Shown here: positions 1 to 7,363 of the stretch, piece after piece | Layout of the letters: every line of letters starts with the position of its first letter | Position numbering within the stretch: position 1 is the first letter of the stretch | NCBI GenBank assembly: GCA_900313405.1 | Contig: OMQY01000189.1 | Span: 1 to 13,226 of the forward strand | Source of the DNA: an uncultured Eubacteriales bacterium | Lineage (GTDB): Bacteria > Bacillota_A > Clostridia > Saccharofermentanales > Saccharofermentanaceae | DNA length: 13,226 nt | Reading direction: 5' to 3' | Notes under the pieces: generated by a model | Databases searched by the model: none | What the model saw: only the letters and a program-made list of their open reading frames with translations | Told to the model about the DNA's origin: nothing | Position numbers and translations under genes: made by a program

Positions 1-528
1 ACGATGAGCGATACTATCATCGTTATGAAGGATGGTGTTATCCAGCAGGTCGGCACGCCCATCGATATCTATAACGAGCCGAAGAACGCATATGTCGCGG
101 ACTTCATCGGCGAGTCGAACATCATTCCCGGATATATGGTCAAGGGACTTGAAGTTACATTTGCCGGCAGGACCTTCGAGTGTGTCGATCCGCTGTTCCC
201 CGAGATGAACGAGGGTGCGGTAAATCCGGTAGATGTCGTCGTAAGGCCTGAGGATATCTATGTTAAGGAAGAGTCCGACAAGCATATCAACGGCAGTGTA
301 GAGAGCATCGTCTTCAAGGGCGTGCACTACGAGATAATCGTTAAGTCCGACAACGGCATCGAGTGGATGATCCACGATGTTGACCCTGTAACCGTGGGTC
401 AGCGGGTAGGTCTGACATTCGATCCGGACGACATACATATCATGAGGAAGTCAGCTTTCTCACCTGATCCCGACAGCTTCGGTGTTAAGGTAGAGGATGA
501 GGATGAAGCCGCGGAGGACGAGGAATGA
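1..528 (+). CDS. potA: Spermidine/putrescine ABC transporter ATP-binding protein PotA, 3' part
   Basis: This is the C-terminal part of the ATPase that drives polyamine import; the Walker A, signature and Walker B regions lie left of the window. The visible part opens in the stretch just after the H-loop (SDTIIVMKDGVIQQVG, then TPIDIYNEP and DFIGESN), which is characteristic of PotA/CysA-type importers. A TOBE_2-like beta domain follows at about residues 75-145 counted from the first visible Met, containing VVVRPEDI and ending near FDPDDIHIM. The frame is open at base 1, so the Met at position 4 is internal and not a start. The C-terminus is a very acidic tail (VEDEDEAAEDEE). The stop codon overlaps the potB start as ATGA, indicating one operon and probably coupled translation. 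Polyamine specificity is inferred from the downstream PotD; the ATPase alone would not settle it. Confidence 0.93.
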   Translation, partial: TMSDTIIVMKDGVIQQVGTPIDIYNEPKNAYVADFIGESNIIPGYMVKGLEVTFAGRTFECVDPLFPEMNEGAVNPVDVVVRPEDIYVKEESDKHINGSVESIVFKGVHYEIIVKSDNGIEWMIHDVDPVTVGQRVGLTFDPDDIHIMRKSAFSPDPDSFGVKVEDEDEAAEDEE

Positions 529-1961
529 CCGACATTAAGAACAAGTTCAAGGTCTTACCCGCTCATGCGGTGATAATGATCGTTGCATCGCTCCTGTCTC
601 TGGTGTCGATGTTTATACCTATGTTCGATCTGAACGTCATGTACAGATCGAGACGTGTGTATTCGCTCTTTACGATGCTCCTGCATCCGAGATATCACGT
701 TCAGCTTCAGAGATCCGGATTCGTCGATCTGGACTTCCAGATGTTCGGCGTTACGGTCTTCATCATCACGATAATCGTGAGCGTTGCCGCGCTGACACTG
801 GCGCTCGGCTACCAGCTCTACGGACATACCCCCTCCAAGAAGAGGCTCGGCTGCCTGGCTGTTGCCATCCTCCTGATCACGAGGCTGGCGGTGCATCTGT
901 ATACTTTGTCGGAGATCATCACGGACAAGATGCAGAGAGACCATTCTCTTAACGATAAGACGCTCTTTGTATCTCAGACTTTTGCCGGCAATATACTGGT
1001 CGTTATCCTGTTCATCGGCATTATAGCGAGCATCTACGGTGCTCTCGGAATGCAGTTCAGCCTGAAGCAGCTGTCTTATCCTTATATGTTCTGGATCGTG
1101 CTGTTTACCGTATTGCCGCTGATACTGATCATCTTCAGAGCCTTTTTCGCGAAAACAAACGGAAGCTATACCTTCACCACCGACGGATTCAAGTATCTGA
1201 TCGACGGCCCGACCATCAACACCAAGTTCTACGGTGCCAAGGTCCATATGCAGATCTACTTCTCGACATTCCTGAGAAGCCTTGACTACGCCGTATGGAC
1301 GACTGTCGGATGTCTGATAATAGGTTACCCTCTCGCATATATCCTCGCAGAGAGGACAAAGCGTGCACACAAGTCGAGCAGCAGGCTCCTGCTCCTGTTC
1401 GTTCTGCCGATGTGGATGAATACGATGCTCCGTACATATGCCTGGAGAGCATTCCTGTCCGACACGGGCGTACTTAACAACTTCCTGACCAAGATCGGTG
1501 CAACTTCATCTCCGATCCACTTCCTGGACAGCGGTTCGGTTACCATCGATGTCGTCATCAAGATGGTCATGATAAGTGACTTCCTGCCGTTCATGATCCT
1601 GCCGATCTATTCGGTCATGGTCAAGATCGATTCGTCCCTCTCGCAGGCGGCGGCAGACCTGGGTGCCAACAGGGTGCAGACATTCTCGAGAGTGATCCTG
1701 CCGTTGTCGCTCCCCGGCGTTATATCCGGCATACAGATGGTATTCATGCCGTCCATGACATTCTACATGATCCCGGATATCATCGATCCTTCGAACATCA
1801 CGGTAGGTAAGCAGATAGAGACATTTATCCTCGGCGAGAGCCCCAAGCTCCAGCAGGCCGGCAATGTTATGGCTCTCATCCTGCTCGTCTTCGTCATCAT
1901 TACAATGGGTGTCCTTCGTAATCAGGATAAGGAAGCCGGAAGCGGAGGTATGGCATTATGA
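525..1961 (+). CDS. potB: Spermidine/putrescine ABC transporter permease PotB with a four-helix N-terminal extension
   Basis: Inner-membrane permease subunit of the Pot importer. The canonical PotB part starts near residue 183 (first core helix about 185-207) and contains the EAA loop that docks on the ATPase (QAAADLGANRVQTF through LPLSLPGVISG, about 374-402) and a C-terminal helix near 445-463. Total length is 478 residues, against roughly 265-300 for ordinary PotB. The excess is an N-terminal segment of about 180 residues with four hydrophobic stretches (about 15-36, 74-98, 108-128, 150-174), with a 40-residue loop after the first. An even number of added helices would keep the core topology unchanged. 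The start is supported by GGAGG at 513-517, seven bases before the ATG, and by the ATGA overlap with potA. The role of the extension is unknown; a regulatory or partner-binding role would be a guess. The core assignment is firm. Confidence 0.92.
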   Translation: MTDIKNKFKVLPAHAVIMIVASLLSLVSMFIPMFDLNVMYRSRRVYSLFTMLLHPRYHVQLQRSGFVDLDFQMFGVTVFIITIIVSVAALTLALGYQLYGHTPSKKRLGCLAVAILLITRLAVHLYTLSEIITDKMQRDHSLNDKTLFVSQTFAGNILVVILFIGIIASIYGALGMQFSLKQLSYPYMFWIVLFTVLPLILIIFRAFFAKTNGSYTFTTDGFKYLIDGPTINTKFYGAKVHMQIYFSTFLRSLDYAVWTTVGCLIIGYPLAYILAERTKRAHKSSSRLLLLFVLPMWMNTMLRTYAWRAFLSDTGVLNNFLTKIGATSSPIHFLDSGSVTIDVVIKMVMISDFLPFMILPIYSVMVKIDSSLSQAAADLGANRVQTFSRVILPLSLPGVISGIQMVFMPSMTFYMIPDIIDPSNITVGKQIETFILGESPKLQQAGNVMALILLVFVIITMGVLRNQDKEAGSGGMAL

Positions 1962-2776
1962 GATTCTTAAGAAGACTTTTGCCGGATATCTATATCGGAC
2001 TTGTTCTGTTCTTCCTTTATCTGCCCATCGCGGTGCTGATAATCTTCTCGTTCAACAAGGTCCCGAAGTCGTTTATCTGGGGCGGATTCACGCTCGACAA
2101 CTACACGAGCCTGTTCCAGGGATCTGACGGAAGCCAGCTGTTCGATGCACTCATCACGACGCTCAAGATCGCCGCGATCGCTTCCGTGGTCGCGACCGCA
2201 TTCGGAGTCATCACCTGCCTGGGCCTTGCCTACATCAGGAAGAAACTGCAGAACACGATAATGAACCTGACATACGTACCGAACGTTATGCCGGAGCTGG
2301 TACTCGGTATCGCTTTCATGCTCCTGTTCTCGTTCCTCAATGTCGAGAAGGGCCAGCTCACGCTGATCCTGGCGCATATCGCCTTCTGCGTACCGTTCGC
2401 GATACTGTCGATCAGTCCGAAGATGAAGCAGCTCGACAAGAACCTTGCCGAGGCCGCGATGGATCTTGGCGCCACACAGTGGCAGACGATAAGGCTCGTT
2501 ATAATCCCCGAGCTGATGCCGGGCATATTGTCATCGCTCATGCTCACGTTCACGCTGTCTGTCGATGACTATCTGATCTCGAACTTCAACGTAGACTCTT
2601 CGACACAGACGCTGCCGATGGCTATCTATTCGCAGACAAAGCTGGGTGTAAGCCCGAAGATGAATGCTTTAACGACGATACTTTTCGCTGCGATATTCCT
2701 GCTCCTTGTGCTGTCGAATATCTCGTCGCTCAAGAAGGACAACAAGAAGCTCGCTTTCAAGAAGAATAACAAATAA
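1958..2776 (+). CDS. potC: Spermidine/putrescine ABC transporter permease PotC
   Basis: Second permease subunit, pairing with PotB in the membrane. At 272 residues it has normal PotC length. Hydrophobic segments are seen at about 10-32, 66-92, 108-128, 133-152, 184-206 and 237-256. The EAA loop is clear: LAEAAMDLGATQWQTI followed by IPELMPGILSS (about 163-193). The motif YVPNVMPELVLGIAF is typical of PotC. The start codon overlaps the potB stop (ATGA) and has GGAGG at 1944-1948 with a nine-base spacer. Unlike PotB it carries no extra domain. The C-terminus is Lys-rich (KKDNKKLAFKKNNK), consistent with a cytoplasmic end. Confidence 0.94.
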   Translation: MRFLRRLLPDIYIGLVLFFLYLPIAVLIIFSFNKVPKSFIWGGFTLDNYTSLFQGSDGSQLFDALITTLKIAAIASVVATAFGVITCLGLAYIRKKLQNTIMNLTYVPNVMPELVLGIAFMLLFSFLNVEKGQLTLILAHIAFCVPFAILSISPKMKQLDKNLAEAAMDLGATQWQTIRLVIIPELMPGILSSLMLTFTLSVDDYLISNFNVDSSTQTLPMAIYSQTKLGVSPKMNALTTILFAAIFLLLVLSNISSLKKDNKKLAFKKNNK

Positions 2777-2788
2777 CGGCATCTGCCG
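2777..2788 (+). repeat. Short inverted repeat directly after the potC stop
   Basis: CGGC-ATCT-GCCG begins at the base after the potC TAA and could form a 4-bp stem with a 4-base loop. It has no T-run, so it is not a terminator. It may be a minor mRNA-stability element between potC and potD, or chance. Confidence 0.25.
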
Positions 2789-2813
2789 ACGTAAAGAAAA
2801 AGGAGTAAAGAAC

Positions 2814-3926
2814 ATGAAGAAACAATTACACAAGATCATGTCCGTGACAGCAGTAGGAACGATCCTTACGGCTACGCTTCTCTCATTCACGGGATGTGAC
2901 AAGAGGGAAGAGCTCATCATCTATAACTGGGGTGAGTATATCGCTGAGGACACGATCTCCAAGTTCGAGGCCGAGTTCCCGGAGTACAAGGTCGTCTACA
3001 GGACTTTCGAGACAAATGAGACAATGTACCCCAACCTCGACAACACATATGACGTCATCATCCCTTCCGAGTACATGGTATGCCGTCTGATCAACGAGGA
3101 GAGGATCCAGCCTATCGACTGGTCGCTCATCCCCAACGTAACAAAGTATATGGATCCCGTCTTCAACGACCTGAAGTACGCCGAGGATCAGTCCCTCTCC
3201 GATGAGGTCCTCGACTACGCAGTACCTTACCTCTACTGCACGGTAGGTCTGGTCTACGATGCGAACAAGATCGAAGTACCCGAGGGCACAACAGACCCGT
3301 CCGTTGTCTGGGACGTAGTCTTCAACTCCGAGAATGCCGGCAAGATCGGTATGTACGACTCCATGCGTGAGTCCATCGGCGTAGCCCTGAACTATCTCGG
3401 CTACTCCATCAACTCCATGGACGAGGCTCAGCTCGACGAGGCGATGGATCTCCTGATCGATCAGAAGACAGAGTTGTCGCCCGCCTACGGTGTCGACAAC
3501 CTGAAGGATAAGATGGCTTCCGGTGAGCTTGCCGCTTCCATCGCATGGTCCGGAGACCATATCGTCATGCTCGACCGTATCGAGGAACTCGGCAACGATG
3601 ACATCGACCTGCAGTACATCCTGCCCGAGGGCTCCAACTGGAGTGTCGACATGATGTGTATCCCCGTGAACGCTCAGAACTACGAGGGCGCTCACAAGTT
3701 CATCAACTTCATGTATGAGCCCGAGATCGCGCTCGAGAACTGCGAGTACGTCGGCTATTCCACACCTAACACCGCTGCACGCGACATGCTCGATCCCGAA
3801 GTCTCCGGCAACATCTACTACTATCCGACACCTGAGATCTTCGCTACTCTGGAAGTCTACTACACATCTTCCGAGATCGAGGAGCGCTACACAGAGATCT
3901 GGAACATCGTTAAGGCAAGTTCCTAA
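2814..3926 (+). CDS. potD: Spermidine/putrescine-binding lipoprotein PotD
   Basis: Extracellular substrate-binding protein that delivers polyamine to PotBC; 370 residues. The start at 2814 is chosen because AGGAG lies at 2801-2805 with an eight-base spacer and because it opens with a proper lipoprotein signal: MKKQLHK, a hydrophobic core, then FTGC with Cys28 as the lipid-modified residue. The frame is open further upstream but that part overlaps potC and is not signal-like. Family landmarks are YNWGEYI (37-43), PSEYMV (84-89), AVPYLYCTVGLVYD (136-149), DSMRESIGVALNYLGYS (182-198), AWSGDH (244-249), NWSVDMMCIP (275-284) and GYSTPNTAARDMLDPEV (314-330). These correspond to the regions that hold polyamine in E. 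coli PotD, with E186, W245 and D279 as likely contacts. Near D279 the Trp sits three residues before the Asp, whereas the E. coli protein has W-M-D, so the exact ligand is not certain. Codons look strongly biased toward C- and G-ending forms, consistent with high expression. Confidence 0.94.
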   Translation: MKKQLHKIMSVTAVGTILTATLLSFTGCDKREELIIYNWGEYIAEDTISKFEAEFPEYKVVYRTFETNETMYPNLDNTYDVIIPSEYMVCRLINEERIQPIDWSLIPNVTKYMDPVFNDLKYAEDQSLSDEVLDYAVPYLYCTVGLVYDANKIEVPEGTTDPSVVWDVVFNSENAGKIGMYDSMRESIGVALNYLGYSINSMDEAQLDEAMDLLIDQKTELSPAYGVDNLKDKMASGELAASIAWSGDHIVMLDRIEELGNDDIDLQYILPEGSNWSVDMMCIPVNAQNYEGAHKFINFMYEPEIALENCEYVGYSTPNTAARDMLDPEVSGNIYYYPTPEIFATLEVYYTSSEIEERYTEIWNIVKASS

Positions 3927-3951
3927 GCCGCGCCTGATCATCACAACAATA

Positions 3952-3984
3952 AACTCCGGAGTCTGTCGGGCTCCGGAGTTTTTT
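3952..3984 (+). terminator. Rho-independent terminator of the pot operon, probably bidirectional
   Basis: A perfect 10-bp stem, AACTCCGGAG (3952-3961) with CTCCGGAGTT (3971-3980), encloses a 9-base loop and is followed by a six-T run (3979-3984). It lies 25 bases after the potD stop. Read on the minus strand, the same hairpin is followed by TTTATTG, so it may also end proB transcription, whose stop codon is about 50 bases away. Confidence 0.92.
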
Positions 3985-4034
3985 ATGCTTGGGTGTGCTG
4001 CCGATATGGCGGCGATCAGGTGGAATTCAAGTCT

Positions 4035-4856
4035 TTATTTAGCAGCGAAAAATGTTCCGATGTCTTCCTGGTCCAGGATCTTCTCGAGGACCTGAGGAGC
4101 GGAGCCCTCGGCGATAACGCCGTTGATGCCGTTGGAGGTGACCTTCTGCATGGCGGTGACCTTGGTGTACATGCCGCCCGTGCCGAGCTTGGAGCCGGCG
4201 CCTGAGGAGAAGCCGAGCATCTCGTCGGTGATCTCTTCGACATAGGAGATACGGTGTGCGTTCTTGTCTTCGCGCGGGTTGCCGTCGTAGAGGCCGTCGA
4301 TGTCCGAGAGGATGATCAGCAGGTCGGCGTGGATGAGACAGGCGACCTGAGCCGACAGGGTATCGTTGTCGCCGAAGGTTCCGTTGTGCATGATCTCGGT
4401 GGTGGATACGGAGTCGTTCTCGTTGATGACGGGGATTATGTGTTTCTCGAGGAGGGCCTCGATGGTATTTGTGATATTGGAGCGGGTGAGCTTGTCGATC
4501 AGGTCATCCTTGGTCAGGAGGATCTGTCCGCAGGCGTAGGAGTATTCGGAGAAGCTTCGGGTGTAGGCATTCATGAGCTCGCACTGACCGACGGCGGCGA
4601 TAGCCTGTTTCTCACGCGTTTCCTTGGGCTTCTCGGGAAGGTTCAGGCAGCCGATGCCGACACCGATGGCACCGGAAGTAACGAGAAGTACTTCTTTGCC
4701 GCTGTTCATAAGATCTGAGATGGCCCGGCACAGTTTGTCGATATTACCGTGGTTCATACGTCCGTTCTCGTATGTGATGGTCGACGTTCCGACCTTTACT
4801 ACGATCCTGCGGGCGAAGTTTATTGATGAGCGTGAACCGCTTCCTGTGTCTGACAT
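4035..4856 (-). CDS. proB: Glutamate 5-kinase (short form, no PUA domain)
   Basis: Cytoplasmic enzyme that phosphorylates L-glutamate with ATP, the first step of proline synthesis. The amino-acid kinase fold is complete in 273 residues: VVKVGTST (19-26, with Lys21), VTSGAIGVG (59-67), INENDSV (144-150), FGDNDTLSA (161-169), the nucleotide motif LSDIDGLYDGNP (183-194) and GTGGMYTKVTA (225-235, with Lys232). The C-terminal PUA domain of the roughly 370-residue enterobacterial enzyme is absent, as in many Gram-positive short forms. The start is supported by GGAGGG five bases upstream on the minus strand. No proA or proC is in the window and the gene appears to stand alone, between its own likely promoter and the terminator shared with potD. 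The enzyme is presumably feedback-regulated by proline through the kinase domain; this is family knowledge and not visible here. Confidence 0.95.
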   Translation of the reverse strand: MSDTGSGSRSSINFARRIVVKVGTSTITYENGRMNHGNIDKLCRAISDLMNSGKEVLLVTSGAIGVGIGCLNLPEKPKETREKQAIAAVGQCELMNAYTRSFSEYSYACGQILLTKDDLIDKLTRSNITNTIEALLEKHIIPVINENDSVSTTEIMHNGTFGDNDTLSAQVACLIHADLLIILSDIDGLYDGNPREDKNAHRISYVEEITDEMLGFSSGAGSKLGTGGMYTKVTAMQKVTSNGINGVIAEGSAPQVLEKILDQEDIGTFFAAK

Positions 4857-4895
4857 CAGATCCCTCCGAATTGTTTAGCTTTATATAACCTGTTT

Positions 4896-4924
4896 AGAAT
4901 ATACTCATGACGCTTAAATTGCAA
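4896..4924 (-). promoter_or_regulatory. Candidate sigma-A promoter for proB
   Basis: On the minus strand, TTGCAA (4919-4924) as -35 and TATTCT (4896-4901) as -10 are separated by exactly 17 bases, about 40 bases upstream of the proB start. An alternative -10 (TATATT) would give a 15-base spacer. It lies in the 105-base gap after the PBP1A gene, in which I see no clear terminator hairpin, so read-through from that gene into proB is also possible. Confidence 0.4.
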
Positions 4925-4961
4925 GATTATGCATTGTCTGAAGAAACTATGGATCTTCGCG

Positions 4962-7280
4962 TCAGCCCTCAGCCGGAGCAGGTGCACCGCCCGGAACTCC
5001 GGGCAACGGCTCAGGTGTCGGGGTCGGCGACGGCTCGGCGTGGAGAGGACATGTGCTGGCCTCTGCCGGCAGTGTCGAACTTCCCACTACGAAGTAGTCG
5101 GAATAAGCTGTACCGAGTTCCTCACAGTATTGTGTCGCACGGTAGCCGGAAGTGCAGACTTCGACCGTCACGATGGTATCAGGCTTATTGAATTCCATAG
5201 GCGGCAGGTTCTGGTGGATACGGCTCATAACGTAATACCAGATACGGATGGCGTTACTCCTGTCGCCGCTCGGGATAACAGTCTGACGCAGCCTGTTATC
5301 GTAGCCGTACCAGACGGCGGCACAGTAATAAGGGGTGTAGCCGCAGAACCACTTATCAAGGTTATCGTCAGTGGTTCCCGTCTTACCTGCGGTAGCGATA
5401 CGCTCACCGTTGGAGTTGGTGATGATAGAGGCGTGACCGGAGGCAGTACCTTCGGTGATAACGTCCTCGAGCATGTCGCTGACGAGGAAGGCCGTCTCGG
5501 CGGAATATACTCGGTAGGAATCAGGGCTGGCAGTAAGGACTATGTTGCCGTCACTGTCGAGGACTGTCGTATATGCATAAGGCTTCGTAAATGTTCCGCC
5601 GGATGCGAGCGTATTATAGGCACCTGCCATCTCGAGCGGAGTCATACCGATCGTGAATGCACCGATGGCCTGAGCAGGATACGAGCCCTCGTTCGTCCTG
5701 TCGATACCTTCTCTCGACAGGAACCAGAGTGCCGTATCACCGCCGACGTCATTCCAGACCATAACGGCGATGGTATTCTTGGACTTGGTTATGGCCTGTC
5801 TTATCGTCATTCCGCCTGCATATGAACGGTCGGCGTTAAGCGGCCAGATATTGCCGGGATTAGAAGGATCGAGATGGCTCTCCTGATCGATATAGATAGT
5901 TGAGGGCGCGACGATCTGCAGTTCGATCGCGGGCGCATAGTCGAGGATAGGCTTGATCGAAGATCCCGGTGAACGGTGTGCAGCTACGGCGCGGTTCAGT
6001 CCGAGATTGACGGTCTTCTTGCCGTATCCGCCCTGCATGGCAGCGATGGCACCGGTCCTGACGTTGACGACGACCATTCCGGCCTGAGGCTTCTCAGGAA
6101 GATCGGTAAGGAGCGAAGGATCGGTCTGGAAAAGATCTCTGTTATTGAACGCCTCATCGACTACTGCCTGGATCTCAGGTTCGAGCGTGGTATAGATGTG
6201 ATATCCGCGGTTATATACAATGGTCGTTGCAAGTGAAGTGGAGATACTTCTCGATTCGGCAAGATCATTGATGACTTCCTGAATGGCGTACTCTGCGAAG
6301 TAAGAGTTGATATCCGTAGAAGTGTGCGCCTCGTTTGTCTTAAATACTATCTCATAATCAAGAGCATCGTTGTATTCTTCCTCCGTAATATACTCGAGCT
6401 CGTACATCTTGGAGAGAACGATCCTCATTCTTCTCATGGCATTACGTCTGCCCGACTCGCGAAGAGGATTATAGTAGGAAGGGCTCTTGGGCAGACCCGC
6501 GAGGAATGCACATTCGGCGAGCTCCAGGTCCTTGGCGTCCTTGCCGAAATAATTCTGCGCAGCCGCCTGTATGCCGACATAGTTATTGCCCATCGGCGCG
6601 AGGTTGATATAGAGCTCCAGTATCTCGTCCTTGGACAGTTCCTGCTCGAGCTCCATGGCGGAGAACCACTCCTGTACCTTACGTGATGTCGAATGCTCAT
6701 CCTGACCGGATATGAGCTTGACCGTCTGCTGTGTTATCGTGGATCCGCCGTATGTCGCAGTACCGCCGTTTGCCAGGGCCGACAGGACGGCACTTCCTAT
6801 ACGCTTAACGTCGATACCGGAATGTTCGTAATATCTCTCGTCCTCGATACTGATGATCGCCTCGTCGATATATGTGTCACGCACAACGCCGAAAGGAACA
6901 TAGATCCTGTCGACATTCTCGTTACCGGTGAGCTTGGAGATGACATTGCCCTGCGAATCGTAAACGAAAGAGGTCTGGACTTCTTCAGTCTGCGTCAGAT
7001 CCGAGATCGACAGGGGCTTGGTAGAGGATACATACCCGAGCAGCATTCCCGCACCGAATCCGCCGAAGATGAAGACGAAGCAGAGAACGAATACCAGCGC
7101 GATCTTAACGAGGTCACCGGCAAAAGCCAGCAGCTCGCGGAACAGACTCCTGTTAAATCCCGATCTTGTCGGCTTGCCCTTAAGGCTCTTACGGAGCTCA
7201 TCCGCCAGCGCCGAACACTCCGGAGCTACCGGAGCGGTATTACGTCTGACATCGGGTCTTCCGCCTGTCGTGCTTCTCAT
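4962..7280 (-). CDS. ponA: Class A penicillin-binding protein, PBP1A type (glycosyltransferase/transpeptidase)
   Basis: Bifunctional cell-wall synthase of 772 residues that polymerises lipid II and cross-links the stem peptides outside the membrane. The order is: cytoplasmic Arg/Lys-rich N-terminus (1-55), a single membrane helix (about 56-84), a GT51 domain with EDERYYEHSGID (146-157, catalytic Glu146), YGGSTITQQ (177-185), KVQEWFSAMELE (201-212) and LELYINLAPMG (221-231), then a transpeptidase domain with SSIK (440-443, nucleophile Ser440), SKN (500-502) and KTGT (633-636). All catalytic motifs are intact. A C-terminal extension carries Cys709, Cys719 and Cys744 in a Cys-containing pattern I associate with clostridial PBP1A proteins, and ends in a Pro-rich tail with PSPTPTPEP. 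No other Met occurs before the membrane helix, so the start is secure, although the ribosome site (AAGGGG) is 14 bases away, an unusually long spacing. proB lies 105 bases downstream on the same strand. Confidence 0.95.
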   Translation of the reverse strand: MRSTTGGRPDVRRNTAPVAPECSALADELRKSLKGKPTRSGFNRSLFRELLAFAGDLVKIALVFVLCFVFIFGGFGAGMLLGYVSSTKPLSISDLTQTEEVQTSFVYDSQGNVISKLTGNENVDRIYVPFGVVRDTYIDEAIISIEDERYYEHSGIDVKRIGSAVLSALANGGTATYGGSTITQQTVKLISGQDEHSTSRKVQEWFSAMELEQELSKDEILELYINLAPMGNNYVGIQAAAQNYFGKDAKDLELAECAFLAGLPKSPSYYNPLRESGRRNAMRRMRIVLSKMYELEYITEEEYNDALDYEIVFKTNEAHTSTDINSYFAEYAIQEVINDLAESRSISTSLATTIVYNRGYHIYTTLEPEIQAVVDEAFNNRDLFQTDPSLLTDLPEKPQAGMVVVNVRTGAIAAMQGGYGKKTVNLGLNRAVAAHRSPGSSIKPILDYAPAIELQIVAPSTIYIDQESHLDPSNPGNIWPLNADRSYAGGMTIRQAITKSKNTIAVMVWNDVGGDTALWFLSREGIDRTNEGSYPAQAIGAFTIGMTPLEMAGAYNTLASGGTFTKPYAYTTVLDSDGNIVLTASPDSYRVYSAETAFLVSDMLEDVITEGTASGHASIITNSNGERIATAGKTGTTDDNLDKWFCGYTPYYCAAVWYGYDNRLRQTVIPSGDRSNAIRIWYYVMSRIHQNLPPMEFNKPDTIVTVEVCTSGYRATQYCEELGTAYSDYFVVGSSTLPAEASTCPLHAEPSPTPTPEPLPGVPGGAPAPAEG

Positions 7281-7362
7281 CTTATTTAATATATCCCCTT
7301 AAATAGTTATTCAACTATACTATTTTAACACTTAATGCAAGCGGGGGTGTTACAATGGTGTT
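7281..7362. promoter_or_regulatory. Divergent promoter region between the PBP1A gene and rlmD
   Basis: These 82 bases must hold the start signals for both divergent genes. For rlmD, TACAAT (7351-7356) is a good -10 box but no good -35 sits at the right distance; TTAACA at 7325-7330 is 20 bases off. If this -10 is used, transcription would start at or within a few bases of the rlmD ATG, giving a leaderless or nearly leaderless mRNA. For the PBP1A gene, TTGCAT and TATAGT on the minus strand are 15 bases apart, a weak match. The assignment of individual boxes is uncertain. Confidence 0.35.
7301..7325. repeat. Nested inverted repeats in the divergent region
   Basis: AAATAGT (7301-7307) pairs perfectly with ACTATTT (7319-7325), and inside it ATAGTT (7303-7308) pairs perfectly with AACTAT (7313-7318). 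The arms are AT-rich. The position upstream of the PBP1A gene would suit an operator; no known regulator consensus is recognised. Confidence 0.4.
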
Positions 7363-7363
7363 A
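7346..7363 (+). repeat. Tandem GGTGTTA direct repeat at the rlmD start
   Basis: GGTGTTA occurs at 7346-7352 and again at 7357-7363, an 11-base period (about one helical turn), with the second copy ending on the A of the rlmD ATG. The inverted form TAACAC lies at 7327-7332. The repeats overlap the candidate -10 box, so a protein bound here could affect rlmD transcription; chance is also possible. Confidence 0.35.

Noticed and set aside
555..1370. 271-codon open frame antisense to potB, covering the unusual N-terminal extension
   Set aside because: The translated product is charged and low in hydrophobic structure, with no ribosome site or family match. The plus-strand frame gives well-formed membrane helices and joins smoothly to the permease.
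2706..2813. Upstream extension of the potD frame to an earlier Met
   Set aside because: It overlaps potC, is Arg-rich and would destroy the lipoprotein signal. The start at 2814 has a strong AGGAG site.
2883..3944. 353-codon open frame antisense to potD
   Set aside because: potD on the other strand has clear family motifs, a lipoprotein signal and a ribosome site. The antisense frame is open because of strong third-position codon bias and shows no recognisable domain.
4857..4961. Possible terminator or small RNA between the PBP1A gene and proB
   Set aside because: No stable hairpin with a T-run was seen. The AT-rich stretch is better explained as a proB promoter.
4929..5825. Plus-strand 298-codon frame opposite the PBP1A gene
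   Set aside because: The minus strand encodes intact transpeptidase motifs here. The plus frame has no ribosome site, domain or signal.
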